This document shows positions 14,576 to 23,476 of a DNA stretch of 64,000 nucleotides, in pieces. The translations under genes were made by a program, and so were the position numbers. The notes beneath the pieces are model-generated. The model saw only the letters and a list, made by a program, of their open reading frames with translations, did not search any database and was not told where the DNA came from. The stretch comes from PFJX01 sp040751755 (lineage in GTDB: Bacteria > Pseudomonadota > Gammaproteobacteria > Burkholderiales > Thiobacillaceae), in the NCBI GenBank assembly GCA_040751755.1, contig JBFMHC010000035.1, positions 190,278 to 254,277 on the forward strand, given 5' to 3'. Position 1 is the stretch's first letter. Each line of letters opens with the position of its first letter.

Positions 14576-17500
14576 TCAGCCGGAAAGTTCGTACCAGCGC
14601 TTTTCCAGGCGTTTTACCGACACGGGCATAGGGGTCTTCAGCTCCTGCGCGAACAGGCCGACCCGCAGCTCCTCGATCATCCAGCGGAACTCCGTCAGGG
14701 CCTCGTCCACGGTGCCTTCCGCCTGCTGCCGTTGCCAGCGCGGCGTGAAGGCGGCCAACAGCTTCGCCATCTCGTTCATGTAACCCTGGTCGCGCGCCTG
14801 GTGGTGCGGCAGCTTGCCGAGGCGCGACTCCATGGCCTTGAGATAGCGCGGCAGGTGCGGCAGCCGCACAGCCGGGTGGTCGGTGAGGAAGCCGGGGAAG
14901 ACCAGGCCGGCGAGCTGTGCCTGCATGTCCGCCACCGCGTTCCTGAGGGTGGCCGGTGCCTTGCCCAGCGCCTGGGCCAGGCGTTGCGCCGCCGCCAGGG
15001 ACTGTTCCGCCACCAGCCCCATCTCCTGCGCGGCGCTGGCCAGGCGCGGGCGGGCGGCGGCGCCGGCGGCCTGGAAGGCGGCCTCGCCGCGCACGTCGGC
15101 CTGGGTGCCGAGCACCGCCAGGGCGGCGGCGAGCATGACGTCGCGGACCAGGGCCTCGCCCTGCGCGCCCTTGAACAACAGGCCGTATTGCAGGCAGGCG
15201 GGCTTGAGACGGGCGGCGAGGTCGCGTTCCACCTGCCGGCGCAGCTCCGGGAAGCCCAGCCAGAGCAGCCAGGCCACGCCCAGGCGGTGCGCCGCGCGCG
15301 CGGCGGCGGGGCTGTCCAGCAGGGCGAGGCCGACGCCCGCGGCCGTCAGCCTGAGGGCCGGGTAGGCGGTGAGGCGGCCGCCGCGTTCCGGCGCCGGCAG
15401 GGGCACGGACTCGGGCAGGTCGCCGAAGTCCCATTTGCTCACCGATTCGCGCTCGTATGGGCTGGCAGCGGCGGCGGTGGTGCGCGCCATCGCCTGGCTG
15501 GCCTGCACGCCCAGGCGCTGGCGCAGTTCCGCGAGGTCGCGCCCCTCCGCCAGGGTCTTGCCCTGTTCGTCCTGGACGCGGAAGTTCATGCGCAGGTGCG
15601 GTGGCAGGGCCTCGGGGCGCCAGGCGTCGCGCGGGATGGCCTGGCCGGTGCGCTTGCCCAGGAAGGCGGCGAGGGCGTCGGTGAGCGGTTGTTCGGCGGG
15701 GGCGCCGGCCAGGGCCTCGGCAGCGGCGCGCGCGAACTCGGGCACCGGCACGAAGTTGCGGCGGATGCCCTGCGGCAGGCCCTTGAGCAGGGCGGCGAGC
15801 TTCTCCTCCAGCAGGCCCGGCACCAGCCACTCGCAGGCAAGGGCGGGCACCTGGTTGAGGGCGGCGAGCGGCACCTGCAGGGTCACGCCGTCGTCGGCCG
15901 CGCCGGGATCGAAGCGGTAGCCGAGGGCGAAGCGCGCGCCGTGATGTTCCAGGTGCGGCGGGAAGTCGCGCCCCTGCGCCTGGCCGGTCCCGCCCATGAG
16001 GATCTCACGCGTCAGGAACAGGCGCTTGGGCTGGCCTTTTTCCGTCTCGCGCCGCCACTTCTCGAACGCCGCGCCGTTGTGGATGCCTTCCGGCAACTGC
16101 GCGTCGAAGAAGTCGTACACGACCTGTTCGTCCACCTCCAGGCGCGCGTTGCGGGTGCGCTGCGCCAGGTCCTCGATCTCGTCGAACAGGCGCCGGTTGT
16201 GCTGGAAGAAGGGCGCGCGGCAGTCCCAGTCGCCCTGCACCAGGGCGGCGCGGATGAACAGCTCGCGGCTCAGCTTCGGGTCGATGGGGCCGTAGTGCAC
16301 CGGGCGGCCGTTCACCACCGGCAGGCCGTACAGGGTGGCGCGCATGGCGGCGGCGACGTGCGCCGGTTTCTTCGCCCAGTGCGGGTCGCTGTAGCTGACC
16401 TTGAGCAGGTGACGCGCCTGGTGCTCGATCCATTCCGGCTCGATCTTCGCGATCGTTCTGGCGTAGACGCGGCGCGTCTCGACGATCTCCGCGGCCATGA
16501 TCCACTTGGGCTTCTTCTTCACCCCGGAGCCGGGGAAGGGCAGGAACTTCATGTCGCGCGCGCCGAGGTACACGCCGTCCTCGGTGAGCATGCCCAGGTT
16601 GCCGAGCAGGCCGGTCATCAGGGCCTGGTGCAGCCCGGCATAGTCGGTCTTCGACTGCCAGTCCGGCGCGAGCGGGTCTTGTGCCTCGCCCCCGGCGGGC
16701 GCTGTGTCGTCGACCTTCCAACCCAATTCTTTCACCTGCACCGCGAGCTGGCCGTAGACGTCGCGCCACTCGCGCACGCGGTTGGGGGAGATGAACTCCT
16801 TGCGCAGCTGTTCGCGCAGCTTCTTCTGGCCCTTGCGGTGGGCGTTGAGGTGGTCGAGGTAGTGCCAGAGCCTGAGGATGGAGACGAAGTCCGAGTTGGG
16901 GTCGGCGAAGCGGCGGTGTTTCTCGTCCGCCGCCTGCTGCGCCTCCAGGGGCCGGTCGCGCGGGTCCTGCACGGAGAGGAAGGCGGCGATCACCAGGGCC
17001 TCGTGCAGTACCGCCCGTTCCTTGGCGGCGATCAGCATGCGGCCGATGCGTGGGTCCACGGGCAGGCGTGCGAGCTGCCGGCCGACGGCGGTGAGCCGCT
17101 GCTCGTCGTCGAGGGCGCCCAGTTCCGTGAGCAGTTGCTGGCCGTCGCGCACCCGCTTCGGCTCCGGCGGGTCGAGGAAGGGGAAGGCGTCGATCTCCGG
17201 CAGGCGCAGCGACTTCATGCGCAGGATCACCCCGGCCAGGGACGAGCGCAGCAGCTCCGGCGTGGTGTATTGCGGCCGGGTCTGGTAGTCCTGTGCGTCG
17301 TAGAGGCGGATGCAGATGCCCTCGGCGACGCGGCCGCAGCGCCCGGCGCGCTGGTTGGCGGCGGCCTGCGAGACCTTCTCGACCTTGAGCTGCTCGATCT
17401 TGTTGCGGATGGAATAGCGCTTCACGCGCGCCAGGCCGGTGTCCACCACGTAGCGGATGCCGGGCACGGTGAGCGAGGTCTCGGCGACGTTGGTGGCGAG

Positions 17501-18400
17501 GACGATGCGCCGCCCGGCGTGCGACGCGAACACCTTCTCCTGTTCGCTCACCGACAGGCGCGCGAACAGGGGCAGGATCTCGGTCTGCGGCGGGTGGTGT
17601 TTGCGCAGGTCCTCCATCGCCTCGCGGATCTCGCGCTCGCCGGGCAGGAACACGAGGATGTCGCCGGGGCCCTCGGCGGCCAGCTCGTCCACCGCGTGCA
17701 GGAGTGCGAGCGAGAGGTCGGGCTCCGCCTCCTGCGGCTTGGCGCCTTCCTTGGCGGCCTCCGGCCGCTCCACCTCGGCGGGCGGGCGATAACGCATCTC
17801 CACCGGGTAGGTGCGGCCCGAGACCTCGACCACCGGCGCGCCGCCGAAGTAGGCGGAGAAGCGGTCCGCCTCCAGGGTCGCGGAGGAGATCACCAGCTTC
17901 AGCTCGGGGCGGCGCGGCAGCAGGGTCTTGAGGTAGCCGAGCAGGAAGTCGATGTTGAGGCTGCGCTCGTGCGCCTCGTCGAGGATCAGGGTGTCGTAGG
18001 CGCGGAACTCGGGGTCGGACTGGGTCTCGGCGAGCAGGATGCCGTCGGTCATCACCTTGATGCGCGAGCGCTCGCTCACCTGGTCGGTGAAGCGCACCTG
18101 CCAGCCCACCAGGCCGCCCAGCTCGGTTTGCGTCTCCTGGGCGATGCGGTGCGCCACGGTCTTGGCGGCGATGCGGCGCGGCTGCGTCATGCCGACCAGG
18201 CCGCCGCCCTTGCCGATGTTGCCGCGCCCCGCCGCGAGCGCGATCTTGGGCAGCTGCGTGGTCTTGCCCGAGCCGGTCTCGCCGCACACGATCACCACCT
18301 GGTGCGTCGCCAGCGCGGCGGCGATGTCGTCGCGCCGCGCCGAGACGGGCAGGTGCTCAGGGAAGCTCAGGTCGGGTATCGTCGCGTCGGCATCACTCAT
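14576..18400 (-). CDS. hrpA: ATP-dependent RNA helicase HrpA
   Basis: 1,274 residues from ATG 18400 (MSDADATIPDLSFPEHLPVS), close to the usual HrpA length of about 1,300. Helicase motifs in order: I VIVCGETGSGKTTQLPKIAL, Ia MTQPRRIAAKTVAHR, II LILDEAHERSLNIDF, III ISSATLEADRF, V LATNVAETSLTVPGIRYVVD and VI NQRAGRCGRVAEGICIRLY. After the OB-fold region comes the long C-terminal extension (DUF3418) specific to HrpA. DEAH-box HrpA proteins unwind RNA and are tied to mRNA processing and rescue of stalled ribosomes. The gene is divergent from the next one with 17 bases between start codons. An upstream extension to 18463 would overlap that gene and is not preferred. Confidence 0.95.
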   Translation of the reverse strand: MSDADATIPDLSFPEHLPVSARRDDIAAALATHQVVIVCGETGSGKTTQLPKIALAAGRGNIGKGGGLVGMTQPRRIAAKTVAHRIAQETQTELGGLVGWQVRFTDQVSERSRIKVMTDGILLAETQSDPEFRAYDTLILDEAHERSLNIDFLLGYLKTLLPRRPELKLVISSATLEADRFSAYFGGAPVVEVSGRTYPVEMRYRPPAEVERPEAAKEGAKPQEAEPDLSLALLHAVDELAAEGPGDILVFLPGEREIREAMEDLRKHHPPQTEILPLFARLSVSEQEKVFASHAGRRIVLATNVAETSLTVPGIRYVVDTGLARVKRYSIRNKIEQLKVEKVSQAAANQRAGRCGRVAEGICIRLYDAQDYQTRPQYTTPELLRSSLAGVILRMKSLRLPEIDAFPFLDPPEPKRVRDGQQLLTELGALDDEQRLTAVGRQLARLPVDPRIGRMLIAAKERAVLHEALVIAAFLSVQDPRDRPLEAQQAADEKHRRFADPNSDFVSILRLWHYLDHLNAHRKGQKKLREQLRKEFISPNRVREWRDVYGQLAVQVKELGWKVDDTAPAGGEAQDPLAPDWQSKTDYAGLHQALMTGLLGNLGMLTEDGVYLGARDMKFLPFPGSGVKKKPKWIMAAEIVETRRVYARTIAKIEPEWIEHQARHLLKVSYSDPHWAKKPAHVAAAMRATLYGLPVVNGRPVHYGPIDPKLSRELFIRAALVQGDWDCRAPFFQHNRRLFDEIEDLAQRTRNARLEVDEQVVYDFFDAQLPEGIHNGAAFEKWRRETEKGQPKRLFLTREILMGGTGQAQGRDFPPHLEHHGARFALGYRFDPGAADDGVTLQVPLAALNQVPALACEWLVPGLLEEKLAALLKGLPQGIRRNFVPVPEFARAAAEALAGAPAEQPLTDALAAFLGKRTGQAIPRDAWRPEALPPHLRMNFRVQDEQGKTLAEGRDLAELRQRLGVQASQAMARTTAAAASPYERESVSKWDFGDLPESVPLPAPERGGRLTAYPALRLTAAGVGLALLDSPAAARAAHRLGVAWLLWLGFPELRRQVERDLAARLKPACLQYGLLFKGAQGEALVRDVMLAAALAVLGTQADVRGEAAFQAAGAAARPRLASAAQEMGLVAEQSLAAAQRLAQALGKAPATLRNAVADMQAQLAGLVFPGFLTDHPAVRLPHLPRYLKAMESRLGKLPHHQARDQGYMNEMAKLLAAFTPRWQRQQAEGTVDEALTEFRWMIEELRVGLFAQELKTPMPVSVKRLEKRWYELSG

Positions 18401-18417
18401 GGGGGCGGGAAAGTAGC

Positions 18418-19560
18418 ATGAAAGTTTTCTCGATATGCGCGCTCGCGCTGCTGCTCTGCGCACCGCTGCGGGCGGCGGAGCTGCAGGTGCACGACCTGCG
18501 CCTCGACCCGGATTCCGCCTGGCGCCGCGCCACGCCCGCGCAGGAGGCGGAGGACGGCGCGTTGTCCCTGTCCCTGCCGGCGGACGGCGATGTCGGCTTG
18601 CAGGTGTTGATCCCGCGCGACGCGCCCCTGGTCAAGACGGATGCCGAGACCTTCTACCGCCAGCTCGGCCGCAAGTGGGACGCGCGCCACGGCAAGGCCG
18701 CCTCGGTGGGCTGGGTCGCGGCGGGGCAGGGGGCGCGCGCCCGTCGCTGGCTGGCCTGCCGGCGTCCCGCGCAGGGTGGCGAGGGCGTGGTGTTCCACCT
18801 CGCCACCGTGCATGCGGGGCGCGCCTACAGCCTGCTGCTGTTCGCCCCGCCCGGCACTGAGACCCTGCCCGGCCCGGCCCGCGGGCTGCTCGCGCGGGTC
18901 GGCTTTCGCGCCGCCGATGTGACCTGGCGGCATGCGCGCAGTCTGCCGTTGTTCCCCCAGGGCGAGGCCCTGGACGGGCTGGCGCAGGTGGTGGCGCAAG
19001 GCCTGGGCGAGACCGGCATGCTCTCGGGCTACGGCATCAAGGTGACGCCCGCGGACGCGGCGGAGCCGCATCTGGACTGGTTTCTCGACGGTTTTCGCTG
19101 GTCCGCCGGGCAGGGCCGCGACGCGCGCGCCTCCTTCGAGATCCGTGGCGGACTGACGGCGGTGCCCCCCGCGCGCCTGGACGGCGGGCGTCTGCGCGTG
19201 ACCCTGTCGCAGCAGGCGGCGCCCTTGCCGCTGACGGCGCGCGTCAGCGCGCGTGCCTATTGCGGCGACCCGGGGCCGTGGCGCGAGGCCCTGCAGGCCC
19301 TGGAGCGCGGTGCGCGTTCGCCGCTGGAACGCCTGCGCCGCGACCATGCCTGCGCCGCAGGCGCCGGTGAGACCGAGCTGGGCAGTGTCGAGGCGGGCGC
19401 GGGGCAGACGGTGACGCGGGAGTTTCCTGTGCCGTTGGAGACTGCCGAGGGGGTCACCGCCCGCTGGCTGGAGGTCGGCCTCAGCCCCGTCTCCGGCGCT
19501 ATCGGTGAGTCCCTGCTGGAACGCCTGGGTCTGTTCTTCTTCTACGCGCCGGCGCGCTGA
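18418..19560 (+). CDS. Secreted protein of unknown function
   Basis: 380 residues with a clear signal peptide (MKVFSICALALLLCAPLRAA, likely cut after RAA). The mature part begins ELQVHDLRLDPDSAWRR and is mixed alpha/beta without transmembrane helices. Three cysteines are scattered (in WLACRRP, AYCGDPG and DHACAAG), and the end, LLERLGLFFFYAPAR, is hydrophobic. I recognise no family motif. It begins 17 bases from hrpA on the opposite strand, and the stop lies six bases from the convergent degenerate HD-GYP gene, so nothing around it tells its role. Confidence 0.7.
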   Translation: MKVFSICALALLLCAPLRAAELQVHDLRLDPDSAWRRATPAQEAEDGALSLSLPADGDVGLQVLIPRDAPLVKTDAETFYRQLGRKWDARHGKAASVGWVAAGQGARARRWLACRRPAQGGEGVVFHLATVHAGRAYSLLLFAPPGTETLPGPARGLLARVGFRAADVTWRHARSLPLFPQGEALDGLAQVVAQGLGETGMLSGYGIKVTPADAAEPHLDWFLDGFRWSAGQGRDARASFEIRGGLTAVPPARLDGGRLRVTLSQQAAPLPLTARVSARAYCGDPGPWREALQALERGARSPLERLRRDHACAAGAGETELGSVEAGAGQTVTREFPVPLETAEGVTARWLEVGLSPVSGAIGESLLERLGLFFFYAPAR

Positions 19561-19565
19561 GCGGT

Positions 19566-20660
19566 TCAGCCCGTGCGCCAGACCTTGCCCCAGTCCAGCG
19601 GGGCGTGCACCAGGGGCAGGTAGGTGTAGTCGCGGATCGCATAGTCCGGGTGCGAAGTGGGGCGCGCCTCGTGGCGCGCCACCGGGTTGCCGGTGGGGCG
19701 TAGCAGGCTGACCACGTAGGCCGGGCGCCTATGGCCCTCGAACCAGCGCGTCACCATCGCGGTCTCGCGGTTGGCGAGCCGCACCAGCGTGCCCGGCGGG
19801 TAGTAGCCCATGACGCGGCGCAGCGCCAGCATTGCCGCATCATCCAGCCTGCCACGCTCGCGGCGGAACAGCTCGCGCAGGGACTGGCGCGGGTAGCGGC
19901 AGGTGCGGCCGTGGCGGTGGCTGAGGAAGGCGCACCAGACGTCGGCGACGCGCAGGATGCGCGCCTCGCGGGTGATCGCCGCGCCGAGGATGCCGAAGGG
20001 ATAGCCGCTGCCGTCGAGGTTTTCGTGGTGCTGGCTGACCGCGAGCAGCCAGCGCACGTCGCTCACCCCCTGTTTCGCCAGCAGCTCGGCGCTGTGCCAG
20101 GGGTGCATGCGCAGAATGGCGCGCTGCGTGGCATCGGGCGGCAGGCGCGCGCCCGCCAGTCGGTCCTGCACCTCGTGGCTGGCGAGATTCATGCTGAGGG
20201 CGGCGCAGGCCACCGTGTTCTGCCCCGCCTCTTCCAGGCCCATCTGCCGCGCCAGCAGCACCCCCACCGCGGCGACGAACAGGGAATGGCGACGCGCCAG
20301 ACTGTCGATTTCCAGGTGCGAGGCCATGGCGATGCTCAGCTCCGGATGGCCGAGCACCGACTGACGCAGGGCGCTGGCGAGCACGGCCAGGCCCTGCGGA
20401 TCGGGTGGGGCTGTGTCGTCGAGCAGGGCGTCGTATTGCCGGCCGATCTCCTGCAGGACCTGCAGTGGCGAGGCCTGCGCGGGCTCGTCGCGGGCGCTGG
20501 GGCGGTACAGGCGCATCCGCGCCAGAAGGTCGAGACGGGAGGGGTCGGAGATGATGCTGCCCTGCCGCGCGAGGAGCACGCCCTGCTGGTTGTACAGGTC
20601 GTGTGGCAAGGGTTCGTCGAGCAAGTGGGAGCCGAGTTCGACGGGCAGGAGGGCGCGCAT
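19566..20660 (-). CDS. HD-GYP-like protein lacking the HD metal-binding dyad
   Basis: 364 residues, cytoplasmic. The region from about 120 to 270 follows the HD-GYP fold: an early His in LARRHSLFVAAV, MHPWHSAELL, then QHHENLDGSGYPFGI and RILRVADVWCAF. At the position where active enzymes have HDIGK, this protein has Met157-Asn158 (ALSMNLAS), so two metal ligands are missing. The N-terminal 110 residues and the C-terminal 90 are unassigned; the latter could be a PilZ-like or other beta domain, but no motif is clear. The protein may bind c-di-GMP or act as a scaffold rather than cleave it. A possible -10 hexamer, TAGAAT, lies at 20696-20691. Confidence 0.8.
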   Translation of the reverse strand: MRALLPVELGSHLLDEPLPHDLYNQQGVLLARQGSIISDPSRLDLLARMRLYRPSARDEPAQASPLQVLQEIGRQYDALLDDTAPPDPQGLAVLASALRQSVLGHPELSIAMASHLEIDSLARRHSLFVAAVGVLLARQMGLEEAGQNTVACAALSMNLASHEVQDRLAGARLPPDATQRAILRMHPWHSAELLAKQGVSDVRWLLAVSQHHENLDGSGYPFGILGAAITREARILRVADVWCAFLSHRHGRTCRYPRQSLRELFRRERGRLDDAAMLALRRVMGYYPPGTLVRLANRETAMVTRWFEGHRRPAYVVSLLRPTGNPVARHEARPTSHPDYAIRDYTYLPLVHAPLDWGKVWRTG

Positions 20661-20720
20661 GTCCGTGTCTCCGGAGGGGACCTATGCCGCATTCTAGTGG
20701 AGAGGCACGGAGGTACACAC

Positions 20721-20749
20721 AAAAAAGCCCGAGGCCAGTGGCCTCGGGC
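20721..20749 (-). terminator. Rho-independent terminator of fccAB
   Basis: On the minus strand a perfect 10-bp stem GCCCGAGGCC / GGCCTCGGGC with a 3-base loop, followed by TTTTTT. It begins about 35 bases after the fccB stop. Confidence 0.88.
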
Positions 20750-20783
20750 CTGCGGATGGCCGCAACCTCCCGACGCGTGCGCG

Positions 20784-22088
20784 TTACATGAACGAGTCCG
20801 AGAACAGGGCCTCCGCCCAGGTGTACATATCCTGGTAGCTGTCGCCGTTGACACGCTCGGCGGGCGCCTCGCCGAGGTCGACGCGGTGCATGCCCTTGCC
20901 GATCACCTCGCCCTTGCTGTTGTAGATGTCGCCGTAGTTGAAGTTGGCGGACAGCCAGGAGGCGCTCTTGTTGGTGATGGGGCTGTAGCAGGCCGAGTTG
21001 GTCGTGACGTTCTCGTCCGGCGTCCCGCCGGCGAGGGTGCGCACGATGGCGTCGGCGCAGACCTTGGCCTCGGAGTTGGCCATGTGGCCGGACTTCGGCA
21101 CCGCCTTGCCCTCGGAGGACGGCACCGCGCACGCGTCGCCGATCACGTGGATGTTGCCGTAGCCCTGCACCGCGTAAGTGAGCGGGTCGACCGGCACGAA
21201 GCCCGTCGCGTTGTGCGGCAGGCCCGCGGTGATACCCCCCGCCACCTGGTTGGGGATGTAGTTCAGCACCTTGGCGTTGCTGACGTTCAGGGCGCTGGTT
21301 GCGATGGAACGGGTCTTCGAATCGATCGACTGCACCGTGGCGCTGGTGTGGTACTCGATCATCCCCTTGTGGGTGACGTTGAAGGCATGGCTGAAGGCCT
21401 CGGGTTCGGCCTGGATGCCGGCGTTGGCGTCCAGCACGATCACCTTGGCGCCGTAGTAGCCCTTGCGCTTCAGGTAGTCGGCAACCACGCAGGCGCGCTC
21501 GTAGGGGCCGGGTGGGCAGCGGTAGGGGCTCTTCGGCACGGTCATGACGAACTTGTCGTAGTTGCGCATGGCCGCGAGCTGGTTCTTCAGCAGGGTGGTC
21601 TGCGCGCCGGCCTGCCAGGCGTGCGGGGTCAGGCTGGGGTCCCAGACGCCGGGCGCGGGGGCGAAGTCGATGCCGGGCGAGAGCACCAGGTGGTCGTAGT
21701 CCAGGGTCTTGTTGCCGCTGGAGGTGCTGATCGTCAGCCGGTTGCCGGCAGGGTCGATGCCGACCGCCTTGCCCTGCACGACATTCACGCCGTGCCTTGC
21801 CTTCAGGCTGTCGTAGCTGATGGTGATGCGGCTCATGCCCAGGGTGCCGACCACCACCATGTTGGAGAGGATGCAGGAAAGGTGGCTGGGGTTGGGGTCG
21901 ACCAGGATGACGCTGACGTTGCCGCCCCACATGCGCAGGTACTTCGCCACCGTGGCGCCGCCGAAGCCGCCGCCCACCACCACCACGCGCGCGGGGGTGG
22001 TCGCCGCGCCCACCGCCTTGGGCAGGGCCGCGAGCAGGGAGGCCGCGCCGCCCAGTTTCAGGAATTGCCTTCTGTTCAGGGTATTCAT
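20784..22088 (-). CDS. fccB: Flavocytochrome c sulfide dehydrogenase, flavoprotein subunit
   Basis: 434 residues. ATG 22088 is chosen over ATG 22094 because GGAGG lies seven bases before it and only one base before the other. A twin-arginine signal (NRRQFLKLGGAASLLAALP) targets the folded FAD protein to the periplasm. The FAD-binding motif is VVVVGGGFGGATVAKYLR; redox-active cysteine candidates are in HLSCILSNM and SPYRCPPGPYERAC; the second dinucleotide-fold end is GNIHVIGDACAV. These match FccB/SoxF. It oxidises sulfide to sulfur and passes electrons to the cytochrome encoded just upstream (18-base gap). A strong terminator follows, so the unit has only two genes. Confidence 0.93.
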   Translation of the reverse strand: MNTLNRRQFLKLGGAASLLAALPKAVGAATTPARVVVVGGGFGGATVAKYLRMWGGNVSVILVDPNPSHLSCILSNMVVVGTLGMSRITISYDSLKARHGVNVVQGKAVGIDPAGNRLTISTSSGNKTLDYDHLVLSPGIDFAPAPGVWDPSLTPHAWQAGAQTTLLKNQLAAMRNYDKFVMTVPKSPYRCPPGPYERACVVADYLKRKGYYGAKVIVLDANAGIQAEPEAFSHAFNVTHKGMIEYHTSATVQSIDSKTRSIATSALNVSNAKVLNYIPNQVAGGITAGLPHNATGFVPVDPLTYAVQGYGNIHVIGDACAVPSSEGKAVPKSGHMANSEAKVCADAIVRTLAGGTPDENVTTNSACYSPITNKSASWLSANFNYGDIYNSKGEVIGKGMHRVDLGEAPAERVNGDSYQDMYTWAEALFSDSFM

Positions 22089-22106
22089 GTCCATGCCTCC
22101 CGCGGG

Positions 22107-22427
22107 TCAGTCGTCACCGCCGCCCGGCAGGGTCGACAGGTAGTTGGAGATCTGCAGCAATTGGTCCTCGGTGTAGCCGCGTGCCTGGCGGTCCATGATC
22201 GATTCGATCGGGCGGTATTTCATCTCGACCAGTTCGTGGTACAGCTCGCCCGCGTTCTTGCCGGCGATGCTGTCGAAGCCGGGGCCGGCGCCGTTGGTGC
22301 CGTGGCATTGCGCGCATTGCGCGGCCAGGAGGCGGCCCGGCTCGGCGTGCGCCGTGCCGGCCAGCGCGGCCACGGCGATGAGCAGCCCCCCGGTCAGGGG
22401 GCGCATGGGGAAACTCAGGGTCTTCAT
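22107..22427 (-). CDS. fccA: Monoheme cytochrome c, subunit of flavocytochrome c sulfide dehydrogenase
   Basis: 106 residues from ATG 22427 (GAGG eight bases upstream); longer frames to 22481 lack a ribosome site. A signal peptide (LLIAVAALAGTAHA) precedes a class I cytochrome domain with one heme motif CAQCHG and a C-terminal helix ending YTEDQLLQISNYLSTLPGG. A methionine in the LVEMKYRPIESIMDRQA segment may be the distal ligand. It is the electron acceptor of FccB. The Allochromatium FccA carries two hemes; this short form has one, as in some other sulfur oxidisers. Confidence 0.9.
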   Translation of the reverse strand: MKTLSFPMRPLTGGLLIAVAALAGTAHAEPGRLLAAQCAQCHGTNGAGPGFDSIAGKNAGELYHELVEMKYRPIESIMDRQARGYTEDQLLQISNYLSTLPGGGDD

Positions 22428-22492
22428 GGAAGTTACCTCGCTGATAGGAGTGATCGGTGCATCGGCTGTCATGGTGCTCATGACCCAACCAG

Positions 22493-22519
22493 ATTATGTG
22501 TGAAATTGTTACACGTCAA
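22493..22519 (-). promoter_or_regulatory. fccAB promoter with overlapping palindromic operator
   Basis: Minus strand: TTGACG (22519-22514) and CATAAT (22498-22493), spacer 15 bases (17 if TAATCT is used as -10). Between the boxes lies the imperfect palindrome GTGTAACAATTTCACAC (22514-22498), five of six outer pairs matching. A repressor bound there would block the promoter. Which regulator binds is unknown. Confidence 0.5.
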
Positions 22520-22639
22520 TGAAGGACATGGGACCGACCGGGAATTCAGTGGCGGCAATCAAGGACGTGCAGCGCCTTGCCCGCCAGGTGGCAGATGGCT
22601 TGGGTCGTGGAAAAATGTCACATGCGCTATGATCTGCCG

Positions 22640-23476
22640 ATGAACGTCCGGATCGCCCTCGTTCCCCCCGCATCCCTGGTGCTGGCGGTGCGCCGCCTGT
22701 TGCGGCCACTCGTGCGCCTGTTGATCGCGAACGGCGTGGCCTTTCCGTATTTTTCCTCGCTTGCCAAGGCGGTGTTCGTGGAGGCCGCGGCCAACGACTT
22801 TCCGGAACCCGGCGGCGCGGTCACCGACAGTCGCGTCAGCCTGTTGTCCGGCGTGCATCGGCGCGAGGTCAAGCGCTTGCGCACGGAGTCCCCGGACTTC
22901 GCGCCGCCCGCCTCGGTGTCGATGGGCGCCCAGCTGGTCGCGCGTTGGTGTGCGGACCCGCTCTATCTCGACGCCGAGCGCCGGCCAAAGCCCTTGCCGC
23001 GTTCCGCCAGGCGTGGCGGCGAGGCCTCGTTCGAGGCCCTGGTGGCGAGCGTCAGCAAGGACATCCGCTCGCGCGCGGTGCTGGACGAGTGGTTGAACCT
23101 CGGCGTGGCAAGCATCGACGAGGAAGACCGCGTGTGCCTCGTCGACACCGCCTTCATCCCCGAACAGGGGTTCGACGAAAAGGCCTTCTACCTCGGCAAG
23201 GGGGTGCACGACCATCTGGCCGCCGCCAGCCATAACATGCTGGGCCTGCGGCCGCCTTTCCTCGACCGCATGGTCTATTACGATGGCCTGACCCCTGAAT
23301 CCGTGGCGAAACTGCGCGATCTGTCGCGCGAGCTGGCCGTGCAGGCCCTGAACGAGATCAACCGCCAGGCCATGGAGTTGCAGGCGCAGGACGCCGAGCG
23401 CACGGACGCCACCTCGCGCGTCACCTTCGGCGCCTATTTCTACGCCAACAAGGACGAGCATGGCCGCCGCGCGTGA
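22640..23476 (+). CDS. DUF6502 family protein
   Basis: 278 residues from ATG 22640; ATG 22622 is an alternative, and neither has a good ribosome site. A TATGAT hexamer (22628-22633) sits so that transcription could begin at about 22640, which would make the message leaderless. The N-terminus PPASLVLAVRRLLRPLVRLL and GVAFPYFSSLAKAVFVEAA are typical of DUF6502, whose N-terminal part looks like a helix-turn-helix; no enzymatic motif is seen. It is the first of a three-gene unit: its last 17 bases overlap the DUF5666 gene, and a barrel protein follows. The genes divergent from it are fccAB. It could regulate the unit, but that is a guess. Confidence 0.8.
   Translation: MNVRIALVPPASLVLAVRRLLRPLVRLLIANGVAFPYFSSLAKAVFVEAAANDFPEPGGAVTDSRVSLLSGVHRREVKRLRTESPDFAPPASVSMGAQLVARWCADPLYLDAERRPKPLPRSARRGGEASFEALVASVSKDIRSRAVLDEWLNLGVASIDEEDRVCLVDTAFIPEQGFDEKAFYLGKGVHDHLAAASHNMLGLRPPFLDRMVYYDGLTPESVAKLRDLSRELAVQALNEINRQAMELQAQDAERTDATSRVTFGAYFYANKDEHGRRA

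Noticed and set aside
14732..18421. A 1,229-codon plus-strand frame opposite hrpA.
   Set aside because: HrpA helicase motifs are complete on the minus strand; the antisense frame is compositionally biased shadow.
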